From: Homalodisca vitripennis
Lineage: Eukaryota; Arthropoda; Insecta; Hemiptera; Cicadellidae
Assembly: GCF_021130785.1 (NCBI RefSeq)
Contig: NW_025777429.1
Span: 33,765-97,764, forward strand
Length of the DNA: 64,000 nt
Reading direction: 5' to 3'
In this document: positions 35,944-47,825 of the stretch, piece after piece
Position numbering within the stretch: position 1 is the stretch's first letter
How the letters are laid out: every line of letters starts with the position of its first letter
Made by a program: the position numbers and the translations under genes
Notes under the pieces: generated by a model
What the model was told of the DNA's origin: nothing
The model's input: the letters and a program-made list of their open reading frames with translations, nothing else
Databases searched by the model: none

Positions 35944-36842
35944 TCTTGTATGCGTGTGTATGGGGCTGAACTCCTCCTAAACGGGTGGACCGATTTTAAT
36001 GAAACTTTTTGTGTGTCTTCAGGTGGATCCGAGAATGGTTTTAGATTCACAATTCGGTCCAATTTAAATAGTTTATGTAATTAATTTTTTGATAATAAAT
36101 TGTTGTTGATGTTAGAGTGTTTTACATTTGATCCGCCCGATTGCGCTACGACACGTAATACAAAGTGAACTGTTACTTAAACAGCTGTTAATACTTTCAG
36201 CTGAAGTTCATCAAAGAGGCAGAAATATTTGTTTACATTTAAAATTTAGACAATTGTTATTGTAAAGTGCTTGATCAGTAGTGTAATGCAGATTGCACAG
36301 ATTTCACCAATTGTTCTATGTAAACATTATAATATTACAACACAGCCATAATGTTTTTCTATTTTAATTCCAGGTTGTCCCGACAGTTTGTGCTGCTATC
36401 AAATTTGTGTGTTGTTTTGTAACATCGTGTAATTATTGTGCTAAGTGCTAATTGTAATAATACATTAATAGTGATTGAAGATGTTTGAAGTGCATAAAAA
36501 ACTATAGTAGTTATTTATTGAAGTTATTGTACTTATTTGTAAATTTATTGAAGTGAGTATATTGGTCGCATAACCTCAAATAACCTAAGAGAAGCATACA
36601 AATCAAAAGGTTGTGTTTTCTATGTGTGTATAACTATATTGTTAACAGTTTAGATAATCAAGTTTTAAAACTAATTAGATTTTAAAAAGTTTTTTGTAAT
36701 TTACATTTTTAATCTGCATTCAAAATTGGTCACATAAGTTCAAATTACATAGCATACAAATTGCATGTGTGAATAACTATTGTTAATAGTATAGGAATTG
36801 GTTTTTAAATTAAATTCTATTGGCCAGTTCTGATACTATACT

Positions 36843-37140
36843 GTAATTTTAAAATAACTATAATGAAATTCGGTTGTTTAGATAGGCTAATCAAAAATAT
36901 CTATAATTCGTTTGTGATGGTGGCCGCTTATTATACTTCAACCCTATAGGGAATACTCATTTAGTAATTTAGATAAGTTAAATTCTGTTGGCCAGTTCCG
37001 ATACTATATGCTACTGTAATTTTAAATAACTATAATGTAATTCGGTAGTTTAAGATAGGCTAATCAGAAAATATCAATAGAAGTTATCCTCGCTAATTTA
37101 GTTGGGCTAATCAGAAATTTATCAATAGAGGTTATCCAGA
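36843..37140 (+). repeat. Minisatellite-like units, forward
   Basis: Units of about 70-140 bp share AATTCGGTAGTTTAGATAGG, TATCAATAATTCG-like sequence and TGATGGTGGCCGCTTATTAT. They continue in reverse at 37440. Confidence 0.75.
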
Positions 37141-37439
37141 TATCAAATTTGAAGTTTTAGTAAAATATACTTTCGACTGAAATTCGTAGTAAATATTAAG
37201 TATGCAGCGATTGATCAGTTAAGTTTTTATTTATAAATAAATTGTTGTTGATCTAGGAATGTTTTACATTGGATCCAGCAGAATGCGCTACGATCGCAGT
37301 TTCAAATATTTTTCTATTTTAATTCCAGGTTTTCCCGACAGTTTGTGCTGCTATCAAATTGGGTGTTATTTTTTAACCGTTTAATTATTGTGTGAGTGCT
37401 AATTTTAATATTACATTAATAGATCCGAATTAGATTATA

Positions 37440-37860
37440 GTTATTTCAAGGCTGAAGTATAATAAGCGGCTACCATCACAATCGAAATATTGGTATTTTA
37501 GATAAGCCTATCTAAAATACAGAATTTCATTATAGTTATTTAAAAATTACAGTATAGCATCGGAACTGGACAACAGAATTTAATTAATCTTAAATACTAA
37601 AAAAGTATTACCTATATGGCTGAAGTATAATAAATGGCCACCATCACAATCGGATTATTGATATTTCTGAATAGCCTATCTAAAACTACTAAATTGACAT
37701 TCCGAATTAGATTATAATTATTTAAAGGCTGAAGTATAATAAAGTGGCCACCATCACAATCGAATTATTGATATTTCTGATTAGCTTATCTAAACTACAG
37801 AATTTCATTATCGTTATTTAAAATTACAGTATAGTATCGGAATAGGCCAACAGAATTTAA
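37440..37860 (-). repeat. Minisatellite-like units, reverse
   Basis: At least three reverse copies of the same unit (GGCTGAAGTATAATAA then GGCCACCATCACAATCG), at about 37449, 37619 and 37729. Confidence 0.8.
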
Positions 37861-38409
37861 TTACAATCAATCTTACACTATTAACAATAGTTATTCACAC
37901 GTTATTTGTATGCTACTTAATTTGAACTTATGTGACCAATTTTGATTGCAGATTAAAAATGTAAATTACAACAAATTATTTTAAATCTAATTAGTTTAAA
38001 GCTAGATTATCTAAACTGTTAACAATAGTTATTCACATATAGAAACACAACCTTTTGATTTGTATGCTACTTAGGTTATTTGAAGTTATCCGACCAATAT
38101 ACTCACTTCAAAAAATTTGCATAATGAGTTTAATAACTTCAGTAAGTAACTATAGTTTTTTATGTACTTTAAACATCTTCAATCTCTATTAATGTAATAT
38201 TACAATTAGCACTCACACAATAATTACACGATGTTACAAAACAACACACAAATTTGATAGCAGCACAAACTGTCCTGTAAAAACCTGAAATTAAAATAGA
38301 AAAACATTTGAAACTGCAAACGTAGCGCATTCTGCTGGATCCAATGTAAAACATTCCAAGATGGTCCACCCGTTTAGGAGGAGTTCAGCTCCATATACAC
38401 GCACACAAT

Positions 38410-38890
38410 AAATATAAACATAATGAAATTCGGTAGTTTAAATAAGCTAATTATAAATATCAATAATTGGATTATGATGGCGGCCGCTTATTATACTTTA
38501 GCTTTTAAATAACTATAATCTAATTAAAATCCTCATTTTAGTAGTTTAGATAGGCTATTCAGAAATATCAATAATTCGATTGTGATGGTGGCCACTTATT
38601 ATACTTCAGCCCTATAGGGAATACTTATTTAGTATTTTAGACAAATTAAATTGTGTTGGCTAGTTCCGATACTATGCTGTAATTTTAAATAACTATAAAT
38701 AAATTCAATAGTTTAGATAGACTTATCAGAAATATCAATAATTCAATTGTGATTGTGACCCCTTATTATACTTCAGCCTTTACATAACTATAATCTAATT
38801 TGGATAGTAGTAGATAGGCTATTAAGAAATATCAATAATGCGATTGTGATGGAGGCCACCACTTATTACACTTCAGCCCTATCGGAAAAC
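38410..38890 (+). repeat. Minisatellite-like units, forward (second array)
   Basis: Four forward units, around 38420, 38560, 38710 and 38815, each ending TTATTATACTTCAGCC or a close variant. Confidence 0.8.
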
Positions 38891-39214
38891 CATCTAGGCA
38901 TTGCGATAAATTAAGTTGTAAATTTAAAAAATATACCTGTTATAAAATAGTTTGTTTCAACTTTTTTACCTTCAGATTAATAAGTTTTAAGTTTTTATTT
39001 AAAACATCCTCTACATTTCACATCACTCATGTTATACTCACACATTATCGGTTGGTTGAAGTTTGATTAAATGTACATGTAATGAAGTTAGATATTGTAA
39101 TAACTTTTTAATAGACATTTTTATCAAAACAGCCCAGATTGTTACAGATTTATCAAAGTTTAAAATTTTCGAATTAAAGACATGTGTACAGGACAACGTC
39201 TGTCGGGTCTGCTA

Positions 39215-39215
<1 letters not shown>

Positions 39216-39267
<52 letters not shown>

Positions 39268-39268
39268 G
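39216..39268. repeat. (TA)n microsatellite
   Basis: Two long TA runs separated by a single phase slip, directly right of the Helitron 3' end. Confidence 0.92.
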
Positions 39269-39582
39269 TAACAAAATATTATTGATGCTATACTGTATCA
39301 GTAATATAGGAACTACAGAATACTAAATTAATTATCTAAGAAAATATATATTTCATTAAATTATACAACTTTTAGGGAAAGGAAATAAACTAATTTCCTT
39401 TTGATAACATCCGAAATCCTATTGCACCCATTTAACCCTAAGTATAGAATCAATAAAATGCTTTTAGCACAAATAAGGGTATACAAAACCTAATTAACTG
39501 ATACAAGTTAATGTACGAGTATTACTAGAAAGACAAATATTATAAATATATTATGATGTTCAATTCGTTGATATTTTTGCAG

Positions 39583-39652
39583 GCTGACAAGATATCGTCA
39601 ACGATTTGCAAGCTTGATAAAGAAAGATATAGATCCGAAATTTATGAATCAG
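39583..39652 (+). CDS. Candidate gustatory-receptor internal exon
   Basis: Acceptor TTTTTGCAG at 39574-39582 and donor GTAATG at 39653 bracket 70 bases. In one frame they read ADKISSTICKLDKERYRSEI then YES, resembling the stretch just before the conserved C-terminal motif in insect gustatory receptors. It precedes the better supported exon at 40986 and follows receptor exon 1 copy B, in the right order. It ends one base past a codon, whereas the next exon starts in phase 0, so the splice phases disagree by one. This could reflect an indel, a wrong boundary or a dead gene. Confidence 0.5.
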
Positions 39653-40985
39653 GTAATGACAGCACTTGTATTATTTTATTATGGAAGAATGTGTTTGATG
39701 AAATAATACGGATAACTGATTTAAAACTAAGTTATAAGTTGCATTAATATATAAATCGGTTTTCTTGTGACGACAAGCTAAAATAAAAACTAACCTTAAA
39801 ACTTAAGGTACTTAAAGTGCAGTATATAAAAACTGTAATTCGTTTTAAGAAATATAAATCTTGAAAATAAATAATTATTACTCACTAAACTTTTAGCAAA
39901 GCCTTTCACGCTGTCAAAGAAGACCGATATCCGATTTTTGAGTGAAAGAACTCGAAACTTGTAGACATAATTAACGTAGAGGGTTAAAGCTTTGAATGGC
40001 TAATCCCTCTATCTCTACCAAGCATTACAGCAATTGAAGTATTGATTTCTGTGTGTATAAAATTGCATCAAAATTATATTAGATTTATATGTAACCATTT
40101 TGGAAACCAGGACAATACACATTACACAAATAACAATTTACGATTAAATATTGATCATTTGACATGTTCTGTAATTTGATTTTGAAAAACTTTTAGAAAA
40201 AGAAATTGTGATTTTAATTGTCTATGTAATATATGAATACAATTTTTGGAGTGGTTAAAATTTATGCAAAGCGTTACATCTTTTAGCTTAACTTCATTTG
40301 CTAAACGTGAAAATTTTTCTTTAGCATAATATACTGACTGGGATAAGTTACATAAACTAGGAATTTAGAGCTTCTATCTCATAATTAGTAAAAAAAGGGT
40401 GACAAAGATCTCATTTTCTTGAATGTTTGTTGTGTAAAAGATTTTTATCGATTTCGACTAAACTTTGAAAAGACCTACGGTATTCAATTTGTTATGACAG
40501 CTCAGATTGGATGAGAATTGTCTGTATTTGATGGACAATTCCCTTAAAATAGGAAATACCTAATTGCATATACAAATTTACGCTATATCTATGGTTTTTT
40601 CGAAAAAAATGAATTGAGTATGTTTCTACTCTTGTATGAAAATATACAAGTACATTATATAATACACCTAATAATGGTAAAAACTAGGGCTAAACTTTAA
40701 AAATGTATCCCTATAATTGTAACTATCGAAGACACCGTTTATTAGCTACATTGGTTCCCACTTATAACAAGGAAAAAGTGTACCGTCAATAAAAGTTCAT
40801 TTTTAGATCAGCAATGTGGTTTCTTGCTCAGAAAAAAAACTAACCTAACACATAACTAAAATAAATGGTAAAATGATGAAATAATACCAGAGCTAAGTGT
40901 GAACGATGTATTTGAGTTATTATCCTAAACATAACCTACAAAATGTTCCGAAGAAAATGTGTTAAGCCTTGCGATTTATTTTCAG

Positions 40986-41075
40986 CTGGAAGGTTTCCTG
41001 CTGCAGTTGCCTCACCACAACGCCAGATTCTCTGCTCGCGACTTTTTAATTATCCACAATCAGACACTCACATCG
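40986..41075 (+). CDS. Gustatory-receptor C-terminal exon
   Basis: A TTATTTTCAG acceptor ends at 40985 and a GTAAGT donor starts at 41076, enclosing exactly 30 codons. The frame begins LEGFLLQLPHHNARFSARDF and ends IHNQTLTS. It fits the family pattern of FLLQL.H....F.A.(D/G)F followed by a Ser just before the next intron, where 7tm_7 genes often have a conserved junction. The other frames here give no such match; a 77-codon ATG frame at 40943-41176 is coincidental. The final exon (usually with a TYLVI-like helix) was not found downstream. With copy B exon 1 at 34712 this outlines a gene spanning about 6.4 kb, expanded by the Helitron. Confidence 0.72.
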
Positions 41076-44000
41076 GTAAGTCTTTATTATCCATAAATGT
41101 ATCACTTACTTTTATAATTGAGTTTTTATCCCCACCAATACACCCTGCTTATTTATTTATTGAACACCGAACGTAATATGTAAAATGCATTTTAGGTTCA
41201 CCTCTGTAGTAACGGGTATTTGCACAAATCACACTTCTATAATCCTGACGTAAATTAAAAGCTTATTCACTTAGTTTTACATATTTTGTAATTGGTCACA
41301 GATATTTAATTAGATGATGGTTATAATCAAATCTGATGGTGTAGTTTAAGTAAAACTATAAGGTTGTAGTTTTAATTTAAACTAGTTGTATTATAAATTA
41401 ATATATTTCTCAAGAATATATTTCACCATATAATTAATAACTATGCAAAATGAGACTTGATCCATCGTATATAAAATATATATTAGTGTAATTATATTGA
41501 TTGACTATTTTATTGAAGTTTTGTCTATATTAATCAACATAGATATAGACCTATACCTAATATGCTTTTAGTTTTTAGGATAGGGTGACCTTTCACCAAA
41601 TAATATTAAAATTTTTGCTTTTTATTTACCTAATCTAATAACTTAAGGAGGATCGTCTTGGTAATAATTTGCTTAAGAGTAAAACTTATTTAGTAACGTC
41701 ACTCAGAATAACTGTTAATACAAGTTGAGCACAACATACAACTTCTTACTATAACGTTTTGGAGTTTTTTTATGATGACAAATTTATGAAATATGATTTT
41801 TATATTTTTTTAAATATCTATTACAGCACTTTAAGTTATGTAGTTTATCGGCGCGTGTCGTAAAAAAAGTTAATAGGGGACACCGTTCTATACGTTAAAT
41901 AGTTTTATAAGTAGGAGTACGAGCTCAGTCAATGATATCATAGGAATAGGTAGCTATGTGTAGACGTATCTATGATTAGTAATTGCTATAAGGAGTAACT
42001 GCCTATTCATTTCACTCCACCATGTCTACAAGATCTAAGAGTCCAATAGAGACATCATCTGATATCCTAAATTCAATTTTCTTTTCTGGGGTTAGGGTCA
42101 TTAGTTATTACCCCGGAATATTTTAGACTCGCAAAAGGAAATCATCTTGGATTATATTGCTGAAACCGTAAAACTCTCTGTACCTACCACAGGAGATTAA
42201 TTTTAATTTGGAGGAATTACTATCCAACCTCATTTACCAAACTATGACCGCATTCACCCAAGACCAAAATCTGCCGATCGAGAGGTATCTACAATAACTT
42301 TTTTTAAGTTCATTTATATACTGCTTGGTAAATAATATCTGTGTCCAATTTTCTAGCTATCATGAAAGTAATATGCTTTTGTTCACATACAGGTAGAAGC
42401 CTCTGCAGACTGTTCTGTTTTCTATCTCCGGGATAGAATGATAATATATAATAATAAATAATGATAAATCATTTCTGATGCTTTCAGTTATATCTTCTGG
42501 AAACAAATTATAAATTTAATATTGTACAAACAGCTTTCAAAATTTTCCTTGTTGCTTTACTTAGGAGTAGAATAATATTTTGTTCTACAATAAGAATACA
42601 GGTGTGGTACCATTTATTCGTAATTGTTAGAATATAAAGCGTAAAATGGTTACATTTTTACATCACACTTGGCTTATGCTTTATTTGGATACATTCCCAA
42701 ATAACCTTCCGAGAAGTGCAAACTACACTCAATTACTTTTCTTGGCATTCCTCGTAAAACATTATATTACACGGATAGGCACTTATACTGATCTATTTAT
42801 ATCCCAAAACCGCATTGAGATAAGTGATTATCGTTATATAATATCCTTATATCCACAACAAATTATGTCTCTTGTAACTAAAGCTTTTATAACTTTAAAA
42901 GTCATAATAATACTTTAATGCTGAAATGCTCCATAGCACTAGACATTCGTTTTGAAAGTTTTTGGGATAGATACCCTTAAGTGTAGTCATCATGATTTAG
43001 GTTATTGTGTTTTTAATGTTTTTTACCTTGCCACTCAATTTAGTAAAGAATAATTCTGAATACAAGATGGTTACGAGAATTTCTTAGAATTTTTAATAAA
43101 TTGGTTAGCTTTAGACTTATAGAACTGTAGTTTAATATTTCAATAACAATTAGATGTAACTTATCCGTTAGTTTAAATAGTTTCTTGGGGGATAGTATAT
43201 AATATACTTTAAAATAAATACTGTCCTAATTATTTAAACTTAACCTTTTAATGGTACCCTCACATCATTGTCTTTCCCGATTCCTTGGACATCGCATGGT
43301 GGCGTGATTATTCCTTCTCATTTTCTCTATATATAGTCCTTTTCGTTGTGTCTGTATATGTTCTAAATTTAAATTAGCTACAAGTTAACATAATTTAATC
43401 ATGCTTATAAAATACAATTCAAATCTACTCATCTCCTATAGTAACTATAAATGTCGACTATGTATTACACTGGTTTTAAATAACTGATATAAATAAATAT
43501 TTTTTAATATCTCCAAAACAATACGTAATAAGGAAAATAAAATTAAAACTTCTTTTAAAACACGTTACTAAAATAAGGGACGCTTATAACATCTGTCTTG
43601 TTACAAATTAAGCCGATCATTTTAAATGGTATAGAAATAATTACAACCTACTTCCATGTTTATGTCTTGATAGGTAATATAAATTACACCATTTACAACA
43701 CTTTCTTTACATTTATTTTACGGACTTTATACGTTTATGAATGAACAAACTACGAAATTATGCACAAAAACTATAATACTGGAATAATATACGGTAAATG
43801 AATATTTTCGACAGTAATCTCCTGTTATTCAACTAGAAAATGTAAACAAAGATTCGCAACAACATATAAAATGCCATTACGAGATGCCATTTCAAATATA
43901 GAATATTGTTGGCAGGATTCCTAAAAAGCAGTGCCAGACTCACTCACTGCGGTGACATAAACTGGATGTGGGCGAGGAAGGAGAACGGTTCTTGTTTATA

Positions 44001-46204
44001 TTAATTACTAGTAATAATAATCACTTCTAATAACAATATTTTGGCTCTGTGCTTCTATAATATGTTGTAAGATTGCTCAATAAAAAATGTTGCCTAAAAG
44101 ATTGTAATAAGTTGTCATTAACTTTAGGGTTTATTTTATATTTCATTATTACAATTAACTTCCAAAATATTAGCAACATGAGAAATACACGCTCATGGTG
44201 ATCTTATGTCAATTAGTTCAACAATTAAAGTGTATTTATGGCCTTTGAGAATCAATGAAGTTTTTTGAATTGCAAATTCTAAGACTGCACGTAATGTTTC
44301 AACCCTTTGTACAATTAGCCAAGAAACGATAAGGATGCTATCAATTACAAGCTCTAGTAATGAGCAGTGTTCTTAATCAGTTCGGTAGGTAGAATAATCA
44401 TCTGTAATCTAATAAATACAAATTGTGCGCTAGTTTTCATTAGATCAGTAAGCATTTTAGTTGTAAATTAATTTAAATACACTTAAAGTTAAACAATGTT
44501 TTGCGACAAATCTTATAGCATTGCAGTGTTTTACAATGTTAAATTGTATTGAATTGCTTTAAATATTAAAGATTACAGAATAAATTATATCTTCAGAACT
44601 GACTAATACCAATAATCTCATTTTCGTGCTAAAATTTTTCTTTTTAATCTGTACGTATACTTTTAGTTTAACTATAATAAATAAATATTAGTAGACTACT
44701 TTTTCTATATTTTAATACAAAAATAATATTTTTATTTTTCTTGTTATAAGGAGTGTATATGATATATAAAAAAACGTAAATATGCCTGTGAATGAAAACG
44801 TTCCATTTAAAAGATATAATCTTTTCACTTAACGAATGATCTTAATTTAAAGTTTAATTATGTTTTGATCATTAGGATAACTTAAAAACTTCCACCAAAA
44901 GGAAAATTACAAATTGTACTATAATCTGCCATTATTCTTACCATTATTTTTATTCTTGCCATAAATAATATAGAAATAAAAAAATATTAATATATTAATT
45001 GCATAGTTAATACAATAATCATTCCTCATTATTAGGCCCCATAGTTTTACTTTAGTCTACCGCACCTGAGGTTTGTCAGGTTCTGACTGTACGTTCTATT
45101 TCCTGTTATTATTAGGTTGCCACTTCTTATAGTTTTACACCTAATGTCATGAAGGAAACAATAAATGTATCTTTCATCTACTAGCCACGAACATTGTAAA
45201 GAAAAACATCTATTTACAGTTCTTTTGAAGAATGTATAGCTGAATGTAATTTCTAGAACATTTAGGACCAGCAGATTAAGCCGGAAGTTCTTTGATGCCT
45301 CCTTTTTGACATATACTCTATGATAACTAAAATACAAGATTTTTGTTCATCGGAAGACGCTAAATACGCGATTAAATATTTGCAGAATTACTACAAAATT
45401 GTCACAACTAACCCTATGAGATATTATTCACGACAGGTTCCATACCCATCATTTTTGCTCTTTGAAAAAGATCGGTATATTCTGACCGTTTTTCTCCTCC
45501 TATAAGACAACATTTAGTATTTTTTAGAAGTCTTGACTGGAAATGCAATGGGATCCTTAATATTAGGGAGTATTATAAGCTGATTTTCACTAGAAGTGGT
45601 TTTATTCAAGATATATAGAGTTTGTTAAAATAGGTCTGACTTTCTTCTACTACTACTATTATCTTCTTAGGCTCTTCCATACTAATTCGGAAATGTTTCG
45701 TTGACTTACTCTCCATTAAATCTCGATGATGGGTAAATTTTATGAACCGAGTAACGGCTGGGATGATTACCCCCTTTGCCCCTAGCTCTAGGTTTTATTG
45801 CTCAGCTATAAATTGTTTCCTTTCAAAATTATTCATGCTTTTGTCTGATCTCCTGGATATTTATCAAGGCTGTAATCTTCCACAGCTGATCTGTAAGGTT
45901 ATAAATCAAGTCAACTTCTTACTTGACGTTCCACTGGTAACTACGTTAAGTCAGTGTAATCTTTTCCTTTGATTTGAAAATTTCGTTATGTTAAAGCCAG
46001 CATTTATGTTACGCTAACATGATTCATGTTCCTTTTCTAAATATTAAAGCTGAATCCTTAATACAGAGATTGCTATGAACTTGAGCTATATATTACGTGC
46101 AGTATATAATTTAGATACTCTAAGTAATTTATAGCAAAATTTATCCCCATTTAAATTAACAATTTGTCTCGCGAGTATTATGGTTTTCACAAAATGACCA
46201 GGTT
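41076..46204. other. Gene-free stretch with one decayed coding-like patch
   Basis: Mostly AT-rich. Around 42020-42295 the plus strand reads coding-like for about 90 codons with stops (STRSKSPIETSSDILNSIFF, later NLEELLSNLIYQTMTAFTQD). It is unrecognised. Short frames at 42646-42918, 45047-45337 and 45742-45972 have no family features. Confidence 0.4.
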
Positions 46205-46370
46205 TAGCAAGGTTGACTGTGGCTGATTCGGTCTAGTGACTGCTGAGCGATCCTGTCCTGGCAAGAGCGCATATTCCCTGCCATTGTTGGCGGTTCAGAA
46301 GCCACTACATACTATCGGTCTTCAGTTTTGCCAAGGAGAGCATCTTAGCCTTATCGTCAAATATTTGTAA
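46205..46370 (+). repeat. SINE with a 5S-rRNA-like segment, copy 2
   Basis: Homologous to 32650-32835 but more diverged. It keeps CTGCTGAGCGATCCTGTCC, GGCGGTTCAGAAGCCAC and GAGAGCATCTTAGCC. The 5S-like part is weaker here. Confidence 0.6.
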
Positions 46371-47658
46371 AAAATCAACACTTTACCAATTTTCTGAAGT
46401 TGATTAAAGTTGCATTGCTTTTTTAAATTATTTATCCGATAATCAGGATGACAATTTGTGCGTAATGGGATTAAAATGTATTTTTTTAATGTAATCAAAC
46501 TATTATGCTAATTATTTTAAGCTTACCTTAAAATAGGATATACCACATTCATTCAACTAATAAAATTCAATAAAGCCTTTGCATTTTTTGATAATGCATT
46601 TCTGATAATAGCTGTTTTACATAACAACACGGCTGAAGTGGCAGAGGTCCGGTAATAACGGCCACACATGTTGTATGGGCAGCTGCCCTAACCTCCTTTA
46701 CCGCAAGTTTAATTAATGTACGTTTCAGTGTGGAATTTAATGCCACAGGATTTCTGTTAATTACAGAGGCTACGTGAGAACGGAGTATCCCAATATATGC
46801 CTCTTTGTAGAGATTTGGTATTTAATATAGGGAAAGACATACGGAGTCTACAGTGATTTTTGTATAACTAGTATTATTACCGTATATACAAGGATATGGC
46901 GATTTTTGGATGGTAATTAATAGTTTGAGTATTGCATATACACGTCTTACATAATGGTTAGTTAATATATGTTATATAATCAAGTTGTCAGACTGTTATA
47001 CAATTTCAAGCATTCTTTCTTTCCTATATCAAATTGGCATCAGTGTTATAACTGGTACTAGAATTGTCTTCTAATAATCTGCCAAAACTAGATAGTGGGT
47101 AATGTGGATGCAAATTATCATAGTTTGTTAGTATCTATCCTATTAAGTATAGCCGTGCTCGTGCAGACTGTATGAATTCAAAAACATCACAATTTTAAAG
47201 AACAAACAACTTTTATATATTTAATTTTTTCTAGTTACATCCTTTAACTTATTTTGTTTACGATTCAGTTGCTGGTAATGTAAAAACCATTCCACACAAG
47301 AAATTACCAAAACGCTAAAGGGTGTAATTTTGCTCTTGATGGCCACACATCTTTACGTGCAGAACATTAAATTTAAGAGACAACCAATAATTAGGTCTTA
47401 ACCGAAGAACTAAAAAACGCAGTGGGATAAAGGAGCTGGCTTTTCAAAGTTAGTACTAAACTATTGTGTAATGTAGCACCCTTCAAATTGTTAAAGAAAA
47501 GTATCGTGTCAGTTGGCGTGTAATAAATGTACAAAATGGAAGCAAAGGAAAAGGAATTAGTTTGATTCTTTAATTATAAAACAATTTATTTAAATGAGTT
47601 TTAATGCAATAAGTTTTTATAACTTGTTATTTTGTTAGAAAAAGTGTTATTTTTATAT
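46371..47658. other. Gene-free stretch
   Basis: Nothing recognised. 46640-46800 is noticeably less AT-rich (GGCTGAAGTGGCAGAGGTCC tract) but has no assignable frame. Confidence 0.4.
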
Positions 47659-47781
47659 TGATTTAAATCAAACTCACCAATAATTTAAGTATTTTATTTT
47701 TGTGAGGCCTTTCGTACTCAATCGTCGGACCCACATAATGAAAAAGTTATTGGACTTAAATTAAAGTGTTTGATTTAAATT
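47659..47781 (-). repeat. Hairpin (fold-back) repeat, copy 2
   Basis: Second copy of 33590-33717, with more degraded arms. The shared right flank reaches about 47825. On the minus strand it keeps CCGACGA (47722-47728) and CGAAA (47710-47714), with a shorter segment between them than in copy 1. Confidence 0.65.
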
Positions 47782-47825
47782 AATATATAATTTCCAATAA
47801 GAAAAGAGCTTCAAGAATGTACTGT

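Larger units (their letters stand above)
35975..38382. repeat. Large inverted repeat inside the Helitron
   Basis: The segment 35979-36850 is repeated in reverse at about 37820-38382. Matching pairs are 35979-36005 with 38363-38382, 36121-36151 with 38321-38355, 36379-36405 with 38249-38273, 36567-36630 with 38034-38095 and 36708-36748 with 37918-37957. The centre is near 37330. A third, forward copy of one module lies at 37215-37430. The left arm has about 200 extra bases (36152-36350). The Helitron 5' end itself is present in reverse at 38363-38410. Confidence 0.85.
35944..39215 (+). mobile_element. Helitron-like element, non-autonomous, palindromic
   Basis: The left end starts TCTTGTATGCGTGTGTATG and continues with a tract (GAACTCCTCCTAAACGGGTG) that I recall as a common insect Helitron 5' sequence. 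The right end is ACAACGTCTGTCGGGTCTG then CTAG at 39212-39215, followed by T, the expected 3' terminus with a small hairpin upstream. Both ends lie in TA repeats, consistent with insertion between A and T. The 3.27-kb interior has no long frame, so Rep/helicase is absent. It consists of repeated modules (see the inverted repeat and minisatellite entries). Classification rests on termini recognised by eye. Confidence 0.68.

Noticed and set aside
40943..41176. 77-codon ATG frame
   Set aside because: It is in a different frame from the receptor exon that shares this DNA and runs through the donor site. The 30-codon exon fits better.
45047..45337. 96-codon minus-strand frame
   Set aside because: No motifs, signal peptide or splice context that would support a gene.
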